This document shows, in pieces, positions 22,406 to 31,132 of a DNA stretch of 52,673 nt (positions are counted from its first letter, which is position 1; each line of letters begins with the position of its first letter). The stretch covers positions 1 through 52,673 of the forward strand of contig CAYUEW010000001.1 in assembly GCA_964444095.1 (NCBI GenBank), read 5' to 3'. Under the pieces are notes generated by a model. That model was not told where the DNA came from and searched no databases. It saw nothing but the letters and a program-made list of their open reading frames with translations. The DNA is from JAGLWP01 sp964444095 (GTDB taxonomy: Archaea > Nanobdellota > Nanobdellia > Pacearchaeales > GW2011-AR1). Made by a program: the position numbers and the translations under genes.

Positions 22406-24106
22406 ATGGTTGATAAGATTAGTAAAAAAACATTAATGAATGTATTCTTTGCAGTAACTTTAATATTACTTTTTGCAGTGTTTGTTTTTGCTACAACTGC
22501 TTTTTCAGCAAGTGTGGTAACTCGTGGAAATTATTCTGGGAGTATTTTTTTGAATGCTTCAACAACTCTTAATACAACATTAAATGATTATAATGCAACA
22601 TATTTTTATAATGCAAGTGGGGGTGCGACAGGCAGTAGCATGACTCTAGGTAATAATTTAACAAGGACACTTGGAAATGAATCTTCAACAGATAATGATT
22701 TTAATGTTACTATTGATATAACTTCATTAGGATTAGTTGATGCAATTATATATAATATATCTTGTTATGTTGATAATGGAACTAATCAGGAGTTTACTTC
22801 CGTTATCAATGTGACTTTTGATCAAACTCCTCCAAGCGTGAACTTTACAGATACAACTTCTTCAGTGGTAAATAATGGGAATTATACTTCTGCAGAATTA
22901 GGAACAATCAATATTAATATTAGTGCTTTAGATGTAATTGATAGACTTAAGGTAATTAATGGTTCTGGTTCTGTTTATATAAATGTTACTTATTTAAATG
23001 GAACATATGCCCCAATAGATAATTGGACGAGAGCATTAAATCTTTCTACAACAAACATATTTTTTAATACAAGTGTAAATGTTACTGATTATCCTGACGG
23101 GAAATATAACATCACTGTTTGGGCAAATGATACAATGAGTGATACTTTGCTTGCAACCCAGAATGTGAATAGTTCAGAGCACATTCAAATTACTATTGAT
23201 GACACTGCACCTAGTTCGGTTACTTTAACTCAATTAACATCTAATACTACAACAACCCAAAATGGCATAACTATTACTGCAGTAGATGTGACTAGCGGAA
23301 TTAATAATTGTATAATTGATGGGTTAGCAGGAGACACAATAACTGGAACGGGAAGTGGAGCCCAAACATTAATTCATGCTGGATTAAATTGTGGAACATC
23401 CTACTCTTATACTGTGACTTGTTATGATCAAGCAGGAAATGGATTATCTTCTTCTTCAACAAGTTTTTCTACAACTACTTGTGGGAGTTCATCTAGTGGA
23501 GGAAGTAGCACCACTACAACAACATCAACACTTGAAAAAGTTAATGTGATGAGCATAAGTTCTGGGAAGGAGGCAACAATTTCTAATTTTGCTGAAGAAA
23601 TGGGAGTAAAACAAATAAGAATTCAGGTAAGAGAAGAATCAAATAATGTAAGAGTTACTGTTAGGAAATTTGATAGTGAACCTGCAGAAATTACCACGTC
23701 AAAAACAGGGAATGTTCATAGATATTTTCAAGTTGAAACAGAGAATTTAGGTAATAAATTAGAAAGAGCAGTTCTTACAATTAGAGTACAGAAGAATTGG
23801 TTATTAGATAATACAATAGATAAAGCAAATATTGCTTTGTTTAGGTTTGATGAATCTGCAGGGACTTGGAATGAATTATCTACAGTATATACTGAAGAAG
23901 ATGAAGATTATTATTACTATGATGTTGAATTAGAATCATTTAGTTACTTCGCAATTAGTGAAAAAGCATTAGTCGGAGAAGAGGAAGAAGAAACTTCAGG
24001 AGGTTCTTTCTGGGATGCTCTTCCTTTGTGGTTATGGATTGTAATTGGAGTAGTAATCTTGGGCGCAGTAATTGGTGGTGGGGTTGCTACTAAAAAAAGA
24101 AGATAA
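22406..24106 (+). CDS. Secreted PGF-pre-PGF domain surface protein with C-terminal membrane anchor
   Basis: 566 residues. A signal-like hydrophobic N-terminus (about 10-32) is followed by a Thr/Ser/Asn-rich ectodomain with many NxS/T sequons and Ig-like repeats (about 130-320), then a Ser/Thr linker. The PGF-pre-PGF domain (about 375-520) follows, seen in VNVMSISSGKEATISNF, VRVTVRKF and ESFSYFAISEK. One membrane helix (LPLWLWIVIGVVILGAV) and a KKRR stop-transfer end the protein. Such proteins form or decorate archaeal S-layers. No PGF tripeptide is present after the domain, so the helix itself is the anchor. Likely a glycosylated envelope protein. Confidence 0.75.
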   Translation: MVDKISKKTLMNVFFAVTLILLFAVFVFATTAFSASVVTRGNYSGSIFLNASTTLNTTLNDYNATYFYNASGGATGSSMTLGNNLTRTLGNESSTDNDFNVTIDITSLGLVDAIIYNISCYVDNGTNQEFTSVINVTFDQTPPSVNFTDTTSSVVNNGNYTSAELGTININISALDVIDRLKVINGSGSVYINVTYLNGTYAPIDNWTRALNLSTTNIFFNTSVNVTDYPDGKYNITVWANDTMSDTLLATQNVNSSEHIQITIDDTAPSSVTLTQLTSNTTTTQNGITITAVDVTSGINNCIIDGLAGDTITGTGSGAQTLIHAGLNCGTSYSYTVTCYDQAGNGLSSSSTSFSTTTCGSSSSGGSSTTTTTSTLEKVNVMSISSGKEATISNFAEEMGVKQIRIQVREESNNVRVTVRKFDSEPAEITTSKTGNVHRYFQVETENLGNKLERAVLTIRVQKNWLLDNTIDKANIALFRFDESAGTWNELSTVYTEEDEDYYYYDVELESFSYFAISEKALVGEEEEETSGGSFWDALPLWLWIVIGVVILGAVIGGGVATKKRR

Positions 24107-24136
24107 GTTTTTAACTTCTTATAATTTTTAATTTGT

Positions 24137-25351
24137 ATGGATACTAATTGGTTTATAGGAGATTTTCATATTCATTCTCGTTTTTCTAGAGCTTGTAGTC
24201 GTAATATAACTTTTGAAAATCTTGTAAAATGGGCAAAGATAAAAGGGTTGCATCTTCTTGGCACAGGAGATTTTACACATCCTATTTGGTTTTCTGAGAT
24301 TAAAGAGAAATTAGTAGAAAAAGATGGGCTTTATTATTATCAAAATTTTCCTTTTGTAATTACTGGAGAAATTTCATTAATTTATACTCAAGAGAAAGGG
24401 AGGAGAATTCATTTGGTTGTTTTAGTTCCTAATATTGAAATTGCAGAAAAAATTAATTCTTATTTTGATACTAAAGGTAGAAGAGATTATGATGGGAGAC
24501 CTATTTTTAAAATTCCAGGCGATGAATTTGTTAGAGATATGATGAATATTTCTAAAGATATAGAGATAATTCCTGCACACATTTGGACACCTTGGTTTGG
24601 TTTGTTTGGAAGTATGTCTGGGTTTGATAGTTTGAAAGAATGCTTTAAAGATCAAATTGAAAATATTCATGCGATTGAAACAGGAATTTCTTCAGATCCA
24701 GAAATGAACTGGAGAATTCAAGAATTAGAAGACAAAGCGATTGTGAGTTTTTCTGATGCACATAGTTTCTGGCCATTTCGATTGGGAAGGGAAGCAACTA
24801 TCTTTAAGAAAACAGATTCTTATCAAGGAATTATAGACCAAATAAGAAATAAAACTTTTCTTGCTACAATTGAAACAGACCCTGCTTATGGGAAATATCA
24901 TTGGGATGGGCATAGGAATTGTAATTTTTCTTGCGAACCTAGCAAAACTCGAGAGTTAGCAGGGGTTTGCCCCATTTGTCAAAAAAAGTTGATTGTGGGC
25001 GTGGAAAACAGGGTAGAACAACTTGCTACTAATGTGGTGGGAGTTAAACCAGAAAATGCAAAACCTTTTTTTAAAATTCTACCCCTACATGAATTAATAG
25101 CATTAGCTCTTTCTAGTGGGATGCAAAGCAAAAAGGTTTGGACAATATATGATTCCCTTATTGAATTATTTAAAACAGAGTTTAATATTCTCTTGGATGT
25201 TTCAGAAGAAGAATTGCATAAAAATAATGTAGATGCGAAATTAATCGAATTAATTTTGAGAAATAGAGCACAAAAAATTAAAGTTAAACCGGGATATGAT
25301 GGGGTTTATGGAGAAGCTTTGTTTAAAGAAACGCAAGCCACTTTAATTTAA
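24137..25351 (+). CDS. Endonuclease Q (PHP-domain deaminated-base endonuclease)
   Basis: 404 residues. The N-terminal PHP domain holds metal-binding DFHIHSRFS (H11, H13) and further His/Asp motifs, including PAHIWTPWFG and SFSDAHSFWPFRLG. A zinc-finger-like Cys pattern follows (CNFSC...CPIC, about 258-285), then a C-terminal helical region with helix-hairpin-helix features. This is the layout of archaeal EndoQ, which nicks DNA 5' of uracil or hypoxanthine. A TTTTTAAC box lies about 25.5 bp upstream. Its stop abuts that of the converging aIF2-alpha gene. Confidence 0.88.
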   Translation: MDTNWFIGDFHIHSRFSRACSRNITFENLVKWAKIKGLHLLGTGDFTHPIWFSEIKEKLVEKDGLYYYQNFPFVITGEISLIYTQEKGRRIHLVVLVPNIEIAEKINSYFDTKGRRDYDGRPIFKIPGDEFVRDMMNISKDIEIIPAHIWTPWFGLFGSMSGFDSLKECFKDQIENIHAIETGISSDPEMNWRIQELEDKAIVSFSDAHSFWPFRLGREATIFKKTDSYQGIIDQIRNKTFLATIETDPAYGKYHWDGHRNCNFSCEPSKTRELAGVCPICQKKLIVGVENRVEQLATNVVGVKPENAKPFFKILPLHELIALALSSGMQSKKVWTIYDSLIELFKTEFNILLDVSEEELHKNNVDAKLIELILRNRAQKIKVKPGYDGVYGEALFKETQATLI

Positions 25352-26056
25352 TTACTTCGGGATAATTGAAAAAGAAATGTTTTCTTGTTTAGCTTTTTTT
25401 TCAATATTATTTAATATTTCTTTAAGTTGATTATCTGCTTCTTTAGCATTTTCAGATTCTGTTTTGATAAAATATTTTCCTGCAGATAAATATTTCACTT
25501 CAACATCTTTAATATCGCTTAAAATTTTTTTTATTCTTTCCACACCATTTGGTTCAACGGTGGTAAGGGAAAACTTTTTTTGAACGATTATTTTTTTTGA
25601 TTTTTGGGCGTTTAATATCTCTAATATTTTTTTGGCATCTTCTTTGCCGACGAGAGTTTCAAGTTCTGAAGGATTTTCTTTTGATTCTGTTAAAAAAGAA
25701 AATAAACTATCTTCAGTTAATATTTCTTGGATTATTTTCTCTGCTTTTTCTTTTAAAACACCCTTGAGAAGATTTGCATAACTTTTTTCTTGTTTGGCTT
25801 TTTCCAAGACTTCTTTTTTTTCTTTTAATGTTACTCTTCTCAAAGATAAGTCTATATTTCTATCAGACATTCTTAAGACCTTACAGACTATTTTCTTTTT
25901 TGGGACTACATAATCTCGTAGGTTTCTGATTCTTCCTGGAGCAATTTCACTCATTACAATGCTTCCTTCACCATATCCTTCTATGTGAACAAATACAATA
26001 GTTCCAACTATCCTATCAACAGTGCATAAGACAATATCTCCGACTTCTAATTCCAT
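25352..26056 (-). CDS. eif2a: Translation initiation factor 2 subunit alpha (aIF2-alpha)
   Basis: 234 residues. The N-terminal S1/OB domain (GDIVLCTVDRIVGTIVFVHI, then SEIAPGRIRNLRDYV and RNIDLSLRRV) is followed by the central helical domain and the C-terminal alpha/beta domain (VEVKYLSAGKYFIKTESE). It forms part of the aIF2 complex that brings initiator tRNA to the ribosome. TTTAAA is centred 26.5 bp upstream. It sits near the DHH nuclease and S15 genes in a minus-strand informational block. Confidence 0.93.
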   Translation of the reverse strand: MELEVGDIVLCTVDRIVGTIVFVHIEGYGEGSIVMSEIAPGRIRNLRDYVVPKKKIVCKVLRMSDRNIDLSLRRVTLKEKKEVLEKAKQEKSYANLLKGVLKEKAEKIIQEILTEDSLFSFLTESKENPSELETLVGKEDAKKILEILNAQKSKKIIVQKKFSLTTVEPNGVERIKKILSDIKDVEVKYLSAGKYFIKTESENAKEADNQLKEILNNIEKKAKQENISFSIIPK

Positions 26057-26080
26057 ATTGTATGGAGAAAAATGGGAGTT

Positions 26081-27424
26081 TTAAACTTTTACTAACTCAA
26101 TTTCTAAACTCTTTTTCAAACTTTCAATGAATTCGTTTTCTTTTGTTTGTTTTATCATTCCCCCTGCTGCTGCTTCATGTCCTCCGACTTCTCCCCCAAT
26201 TTTATCGATTACTGCAGATAACATTTGGCGTAAATTTCTTGTAGTTTCTCCCACATTTCTTGCTGAAATTTTTATGTTGTCTTCGTAATAAGCCATTGTC
26301 GTGATAATCGTGCCATCTGCGTATAATGCAGAGTTGGATAAGATACTTGCAATGGTTCCTATAATTGTATCTTTGATGTTATCTTTTGCATTGATGATTA
26401 CAAAACCTTTGCCTTCCACTCTTTCTGCATCTGCAACAAATTTTAGTCCAGAGATTATAAATTGTTTATATTTGACATGGATTGCTTCTGCTTCTTTTTT
26501 AGCTTGGGGGATTTCCATGCAGAGTTGAAGTGCGATGTCGCTTCTTCCAAGCCGAGAACAAGCATTAACCATAGCACTTAGTTCTCTTGCATCTTCAAGT
26601 TTATTGAAAAATTTTATTAAGAAAATATTCCCTACAATCCCCCGTCGTTTGGCTTGCGGGTTTCTTAACATAATTGAAGTTACTAATCTGGACATTTCTT
26701 CTTCATTTAATTCTATTAAACTTTTGTATCGCCCTTTTTCTGGGGTCAATCCTGCTTCTCGTAATAATTCGAATACCCCTTCTGAATTTCCTGTCACGCC
26801 AGGGATATAAGGATTGGAGCAATATTCTAAAGTTCGATTTAAGGGCCGTGTTGAAGGATACAAGAGCAATCCTCGTTTTTTCTGAATTTCTCCATCAATT
26901 AATACGTCATTATTTAGCCGATTTATGTTTTCATCCATAGAATCTCCCACCATCCCTAAAACTGCTAATTTTGCAAGTTCATTTGCATTAGGGATTAAAT
27001 GCTTGCAGAAAAGATAAGCTAAACAAGAAGCATTCATTTTATGGTCCCCATTTATTTCCGGATTTATAATATGGATTTCTTTTGGAATGTCTGAAGTTAT
27101 TTCATGATGGTCTATAATGAAAACTTCTTTTAATTCTGCTTTTGCAATGTGATGCAAACTTCCCGACGCTAAATCTAGAAATAAAATCAATTTATTTTTT
27201 GGAAGATTAGAAATGAATTTTTCATCCAAAGTTTTAACAATTTTCACAGAGAATTTTTTGTCAAGTTTTTTTAGAGTTTTAATTAGTATTGTTGCAGAAG
27301 TAATGCCGTCTGTGTCAAAATGACTGATGATATACACTTCTTGTCCCTCACTTTTTTCAATGAATAATTTTGCAACGTTTTCTATTTCAGATTCTAAATT
27401 GTTAACCCCTTCCCCTTTTTCCAT
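26081..27424 (-). CDS. DHH/DHHA1 phosphoesterase (RecJ-like, GAN type)
   Basis: 447 residues. Family motifs are SHFDTDG (34-40), LFLDLASG, DHH (105-107) and the C-terminal DHHA1 motif GGEVGGHEAAAGG. In archaea the RecJ-like GAN protein is a 5'-3' exonuclease that binds GINS within the replisome; a GINS gene lies 7 kb away (34746). A nanoRNase role is also possible in this family. All metal ligands seem intact. It is convergent with no gene and lies between S15 and aIF2-alpha on the same strand. Confidence 0.88.
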   Translation of the reverse strand: MEKGEGVNNLESEIENVAKLFIEKSEGQEVYIISHFDTDGITSATILIKTLKKLDKKFSVKIVKTLDEKFISNLPKNKLILFLDLASGSLHHIAKAELKEVFIIDHHEITSDIPKEIHIINPEINGDHKMNASCLAYLFCKHLIPNANELAKLAVLGMVGDSMDENINRLNNDVLIDGEIQKKRGLLLYPSTRPLNRTLEYCSNPYIPGVTGNSEGVFELLREAGLTPEKGRYKSLIELNEEEMSRLVTSIMLRNPQAKRRGIVGNIFLIKFFNKLEDARELSAMVNACSRLGRSDIALQLCMEIPQAKKEAEAIHVKYKQFIISGLKFVADAERVEGKGFVIINAKDNIKDTIIGTIASILSNSALYADGTIITTMAYYEDNIKISARNVGETTRNLRQMLSAVIDKIGGEVGGHEAAAGGMIKQTKENEFIESLKKSLEIELVKV

Positions 27425-27439
27425 ATTTTAAATAGAAAT

Positions 27440-27769
27440 TTATACTTTCTTAAAGTATTTCTTGGCTCTTCGTAATTGAGCGAAAATTCTTACCTTTTCT
27501 CTCATAGCCCTTCTGTCTTTTTTGTTTTTTTCAGAGTGTTTCTTAACCCGTTTTAATTTTGTTTCAATGTTCTTTATATCTGGAATAATATATTTATCTC
27601 CAAGAATCTGAGATATCTTTTTTTTGTGTTCTTTCGGATGGATATTTTGTTTTCTTAATTCTTCTCCAATCTTTTCGCTAGTAAGTCCTTTCTCTGCTAG
27701 TTCTAGAACCTTTTTTTCAAATTCTTCTTGAGTTAATTTCTTTGATTTGTCTTTCGTTTTAGTAGGCAT
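27440..27769 (-). CDS. rps15: 30S ribosomal protein S15 (uS15), short archaeal form
   Basis: 109 residues from the ATG at 27769. The N-terminal archaeal/eukaryotic extension has LTSEKIGEELRKQNIHPKE, and the core ends VRIFAQLRRAKKYFKKV. The protein is shorter than the ~150-residue S15 of many archaea because the usual first ~40 residues are trimmed to a Lys-rich lead. TTTAAA centred 26.5 bp before this ATG rules out the upstream TTG (27784). Confidence 0.9.
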   Translation of the reverse strand: MPTKTKDKSKKLTQEEFEKKVLELAEKGLTSEKIGEELRKQNIHPKEHKKKISQILGDKYIIPDIKNIETKLKRVKKHSEKNKKDRRAMREKVRIFAQLRRAKKYFKKV

Positions 27770-27854
27770 TTTAGTAAATCGCAATTTAATCTTTTAAACT
27801 TTGCTATACCCTCTTTAATGAAAATTATTTAAACAATCTTTATTTTTGTATGCT

Positions 27855-28640
27855 ATGGGGATGACAATTGGGGTGTTGAGTCTGAAGGGAGGTGTTGGAA
27901 AAACTTCTGTTGTATCTTCTTTAGGAGACGCTTTGTCTGGTTTTGGAAGAAAAGTTTTATTGATTGATGGAAATGTTTCTGCTCCGAATCTTGGTTTGCA
28001 CTTGAATGTTATCGATCCAGAGGTGACTATTCATCATGTTCTTATGAGAAAAGCTAATGCCAACAAAGCAATTTACAAAGTAGATAACCTCGACGTGATT
28101 CCTGCGTCTTTGACAGAAAATCCAACTAATTTACTTAAATTAAGGAATAGAATAAGGAGTTTGAAAAAAAATTATGATGTCATTCTTATTGATTCGCCCC
28201 CTGCTTTGAATGAAGAAGCTATGGGAGTAATCCTTGCCTCTGATAAACTTCTTTTAGTAACTACACCAGATTACCCTGCTGTGAAAACTAGTATACAGAC
28301 TATTAAACTTGCTAAACAACAAGGATTGCCTATCATTGGAATGGTATTAAATAAGGTCCATAATAAAGAATTTGAGATAAATATAGGAGATATTGAAGAG
28401 ATGGCGCAGATTCCGGTAATGGCTATGATCCCTCACGATGTTAATATTTTGAAAGCGCTTTCAAACTTTATGCCTTCTACAAAATATAAGCCAAATTCTA
28501 ATGCGAGCAAAGAATATAGGAAATTAGCAGCAACTTTGATTGGAGAAAAATATTCTGGGCGTAGATTTAATTTTTTGAAGCAGACTCCTAAAAGGCATGA
28601 ACTTAATCGAGAAATTTATTATGAAAGAATTTTTAAATGA
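27855..28640 (+). CDS. MinD/ParA-family deviant Walker ATPase
   Basis: 261 residues. Deviant Walker A KGGVGKTS, switch I DGNVSAPNLGLHL and Walker B VILIDSPPAL. Archaeal MinD-like ATPases position cell components such as pili and archaella at poles. Lacking its own partner here, its cargo is unknown; with a pilus locus in the same window, positioning of that machine is a possibility but only an inference. The ATG at 27855 lies 24.5 bp from TTTAAA; the TTG at 27846 and the ATG at 27861 fit less well. Its 3' end carries the tRNA-Gln TATA box. Confidence 0.85.
   Translation: MGMTIGVLSLKGGVGKTSVVSSLGDALSGFGRKVLLIDGNVSAPNLGLHLNVIDPEVTIHHVLMRKANANKAIYKVDNLDVIPASLTENPTNLLKLRNRIRSLKKNYDVILIDSPPALNEEAMGVILASDKLLLVTTPDYPAVKTSIQTIKLAKQQGLPIIGMVLNKVHNKEFEINIGDIEEMAQIPVMAMIPHDVNILKALSNFMPSTKYKPNSNASKEYRKLAATLIGEKYSGRRFNFLKQTPKRHELNREIYYERIFK
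28632..28637 (+). promoter_or_regulatory. TATA box of tRNA-Gln inside the MinD-like gene end
   Basis: TTTAAA (in TTTTAAATG) centred at 28634.5, 26.5 bp before the mature tRNA 5' end. The box lies in the last codons of the upstream gene. Confidence 0.55.
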
Positions 28641-28660
28641 TTAGCCATTAAATTTTTCAT

Positions 28661-28733
28661 AGCCCCATAGTACAGTGGTCAAGTATACTGCCCTTTGAAG
28701 GCAGTGACCCAGGTTCGAATCCTGGTGGGGCTA
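28661..28733 (+). tRNA. tRNA-Gln (anticodon TTG)
   Basis: Cloverleaf with acceptor AGCCCCA/TGGGGCT, anticodon stem CTGCC/GGCAG, loop CTTTGAA (anticodon 28695-28697) and T-arm loop TTCGAAT. Discriminator A at 28733; no CCA is encoded and no intron is seen. The 3' end touches the stop codon of the converging Bud32 gene. Confidence 0.93.
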
Positions 28734-29354
28734 TTAATGCTTATATCTTCCTCTTTTTTCAACTGCTGTTAATCTTTCAAGGATTATTTTTGCGTCTGGA
28801 TTTTTTTTATAACCTTTAATGACTTCCTTAACTAGCGCTTCCCAGTGTTTGAAATGTTTTGCTTCGAGTGCTTGTTTTAGAAGATGTAAGTCAACGGCTT
28901 TGTCTTCGTATTTGTGGCTAATGAATCCCAATCCGAAATCAATAAAATGAATTTCTTTTTCTTTTAGAATCATATTGCTTGTTGTTAAGTCTCCGTGGAT
29001 TATATCTTGGCTGTGGAGTTTTGCAATGCTTTCTCCCATTTGTTTGCAGAGTTGTTTTTGTTTTGCAAGAGGAAATGAATCAAGATACTCGGAAAGTTTT
29101 TGTCCTTTGATGAACGGCATTTGAATTTGGAATTTATTTTCTTGAGAAGAATTAATTATTGGAGAAGGCGAGTTAATGAGTTTAGATGCTTTGTCTAAAA
29201 GTTTTGTTTCGCTTTTGGTTCGTCGTCTTCGGATTTGTTCGTCTAATTCTTTTAGGCGGTATGTTTTTGGAATTCTGTCTTTTGTGACAAGATTATCTAA
29301 GAGAAGTATTTTTGCTTCTGCTCCTTGGGCTATTAGTTTTTGTTGGGGAGTCAT
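28734..29354 (-). CDS. bud32: KEOPS complex kinase Bud32
   Basis: 206 residues, a small stand-alone atypical kinase/ATPase. Motifs are IAQGAEAKI near the N-terminus, HGDLTTSN (120-127), FIDFGLGF (137-144) and the C-terminal RGRYKH. It works in KEOPS with Kae1 to make the t6A modification at position 37 of ANN-decoding tRNAs. Kae1 is not fused or adjacent here. Its stop codon directly abuts tRNA-Gln. An ATTTTAAG-like box is about 25 bp upstream. Confidence 0.9.
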   Translation of the reverse strand: MTPQQKLIAQGAEAKILLLDNLVTKDRIPKTYRLKELDEQIRRRRTKSETKLLDKASKLINSPSPIINSSQENKFQIQMPFIKGQKLSEYLDSFPLAKQKQLCKQMGESIAKLHSQDIIHGDLTTSNMILKEKEIHFIDFGLGFISHKYEDKAVDLHLLKQALEAKHFKHWEALVKEVIKGYKKNPDAKIILERLTAVEKRGRYKH

Positions 29355-29423
29355 AGGAGAAAGAAGGAGAAGGAGATTTTAAGATCTTCTGATTTGATTT
29401 TACAAAGGATTTATTAAGAAAGT

Positions 29424-29431
29424 TTTATAAA
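29424..29431 (+). promoter_or_regulatory. TATA box of the DUF4190-like gene
   Basis: TTTATAAA centred at 29427.5, 25.5 bp before the ATG at 29453. Confidence 0.6.
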
Positions 29432-29452
29432 ATCTTTTATATTTAATTATCT

Positions 29453-29740
29453 ATGGTCAAAAAGAATTCTGGAATGGCTGTTGCATCATTAGTTCTTGGG
29501 CTTTGTTCTCTATTTTTATTTTGGACATTTGTTATCCCAGTTTTAGCAGTAGTATTTGGATTTGTGGGATTGAGCAATATCAAGCATAATCCTAATTTAG
29601 TTGGAAAAAAGATGGCGGTTTGGGGAATTTCTTTAGGAGCAATTTGGTTTATATTTTTTATAATTTTAATCTTGATTGGGGTTAGTTGGGCAGTTCTTAG
29701 GAATGTTTTAACAGCGGGATTTTTTCTTAGTCTTTTTTAA
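29453..29740 (+). CDS. DUF4190-like small membrane protein
   Basis: 95 residues with two long hydrophobic segments, starting with a short cytoplasmic lead. SGMAVASLVLGLCSLFLFWT followed by GFVGLSNIKHNP is the DUF4190 pattern, and the second helix carries the WGISLGAIWFIFF segment. Function of the family is unknown. It has its own TATA box and its end overlaps that of SRP54 by four bases (convergent). Confidence 0.65.
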   Translation: MVKKNSGMAVASLVLGLCSLFLFWTFVIPVLAVVFGFVGLSNIKHNPNLVGKKMAVWGISLGAIWFIFFIILILIGVSWAVLRNVLTAGFFLSLF

Positions 29741-31110
29741 AACTTCATCTTTTTTCCTTTACCAAACTTCTTTGCCATTTTCATTAATTGCTTTTGGCTT
29801 ATTCCTTGCGACATGTCCATAGTATTACCTGACTTCACCATCTCGTTCAACATTTTGTATTGTTTTAGTAAAGAACGAACATGACTTGTGCTAACTCCTG
29901 CACCATTGGCAACACGCGAAATCCTAGAAGTTTGTTTTTCTAATAATTCTGGATTATCTTTTTCTTCTTGAGTCATACTCTTTATAATGTGCTCCCATTT
30001 CGCAATCTTTTCTTCTTGTCCTTCCATCATGCCTTCTGGAACTTTTGCTTTTACTCCAGAAAGTCCTGGAATCATGCTCTTAATTTTGTCAAAACCACCA
30101 AGAGAGCCCATAGACTTCACCTGTTCAACAACATCTTCTAAAGATAATTTCCCTTCTTCAATTCTTTTTTGAGTTGCTTTTTGTGTATCCTCGTTTGTTA
30201 CAGATTTAATCTTTTCAATTAATGTTTGTAAGTCGCCCATGCCGAGAAGCCGTGACAAAAATGCTTCTGGATTGAATTCTTCTAAATCATTTACCTTTTC
30301 TCCTGTTCCAATAAAATAAACTGGTGCTTTGGCTTCTGCAGATGCAGTCAACGCTCCGCCAGCTTTAGCAGTTGAATCCATTCTCGTGATAATAACTCCA
30401 GAAATGTTCATAGCCTCTGTGAATTCTTGCGCTTGCTGTTTTGCTGCTTGTCCAATGTCTGCAGGCATAACCAAAATTGTCTCAGTCGGCTTAATCTCTT
30501 TGTTCAACTCTTTGATTTCTTTAATTAATTCTTTATCTAAAGTATGACGCCCAGCAGTATCAATCAAAATCAAGTTGTAATCTTTTAACTCCTTTTTATA
30601 TTTCTTCCAAATTTTTATAGGGTCTTTTTCAGCAGGTTCTATGAAGCAATTTAGTTTATGTTTTTCTGCAAGTTGTTTCAGCTGTTCTGGCGCTGCAGGA
30701 CGATGTACATCTAATCCAATCAACGCAACTTTGTTTCCCCTTTTAGCAAAATAATTCCCTATCTTTGAAATAGTGGTTGTTTTCCCTGCTCCGTAAAGTC
30801 CAAGCAACAAAATCCTATTCTGCCCCTTTTGCAATTTTAATTGTTTTTGCTCTCCAAGAATATGTATTAATTCATCATGAAGAATTTTTATAAGATGCTC
30901 TTTTTTCTCTATTCCCTTAATCCGCTCATCAAGTGCTTCTTTCTTAATTTTATCGCTCAATTGCTTAACAAGAATAACATTTACATCTGCTTCTATTAAA
31001 GCTCTTTGCAAATCCCGAATAATTGAATCTACTAAATCCTTATCTAAAAAGAGGCTGTTTGCTATCTTATTTGTTGCTTTTCTAAGAACCTCGCCTAGTT
31101 TTTCTAACAT
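29737..31110 (-). CDS. srp54: Signal recognition particle 54 kDa protein
   Basis: 457 residues. N domain, G domain with P-loop GLYGAGKTTT, DTAGRH and TRMDSTAKAGGAL, and the Met-rich M domain (AGVSTSHVRSLLKQY and a Met-rich, basic end) that binds 7S RNA and signal sequences. It pairs with FtsY, encoded 1.1 kb upstream on the same strand, for cotranslational membrane targeting. A CTTATTAA box is centred 25.5 bp before the ATG, inside the end of the GH130 gene. Confidence 0.96.
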   Translation of the reverse strand: MLEKLGEVLRKATNKIANSLFLDKDLVDSIIRDLQRALIEADVNVILVKQLSDKIKKEALDERIKGIEKKEHLIKILHDELIHILGEQKQLKLQKGQNRILLLGLYGAGKTTTISKIGNYFAKRGNKVALIGLDVHRPAAPEQLKQLAEKHKLNCFIEPAEKDPIKIWKKYKKELKDYNLILIDTAGRHTLDKELIKEIKELNKEIKPTETILVMPADIGQAAKQQAQEFTEAMNISGVIITRMDSTAKAGGALTASAEAKAPVYFIGTGEKVNDLEEFNPEAFLSRLLGMGDLQTLIEKIKSVTNEDTQKATQKRIEEGKLSLEDVVEQVKSMGSLGGFDKIKSMIPGLSGVKAKVPEGMMEGQEEKIAKWEHIIKSMTQEEKDNPELLEKQTSRISRVANGAGVSTSHVRSLLKQYKMLNEMVKSGNTMDMSQGISQKQLMKMAKKFGKGKKMKF

Positions 31111-31132
31111 ATAAAAACAAGTGAATTAAGAA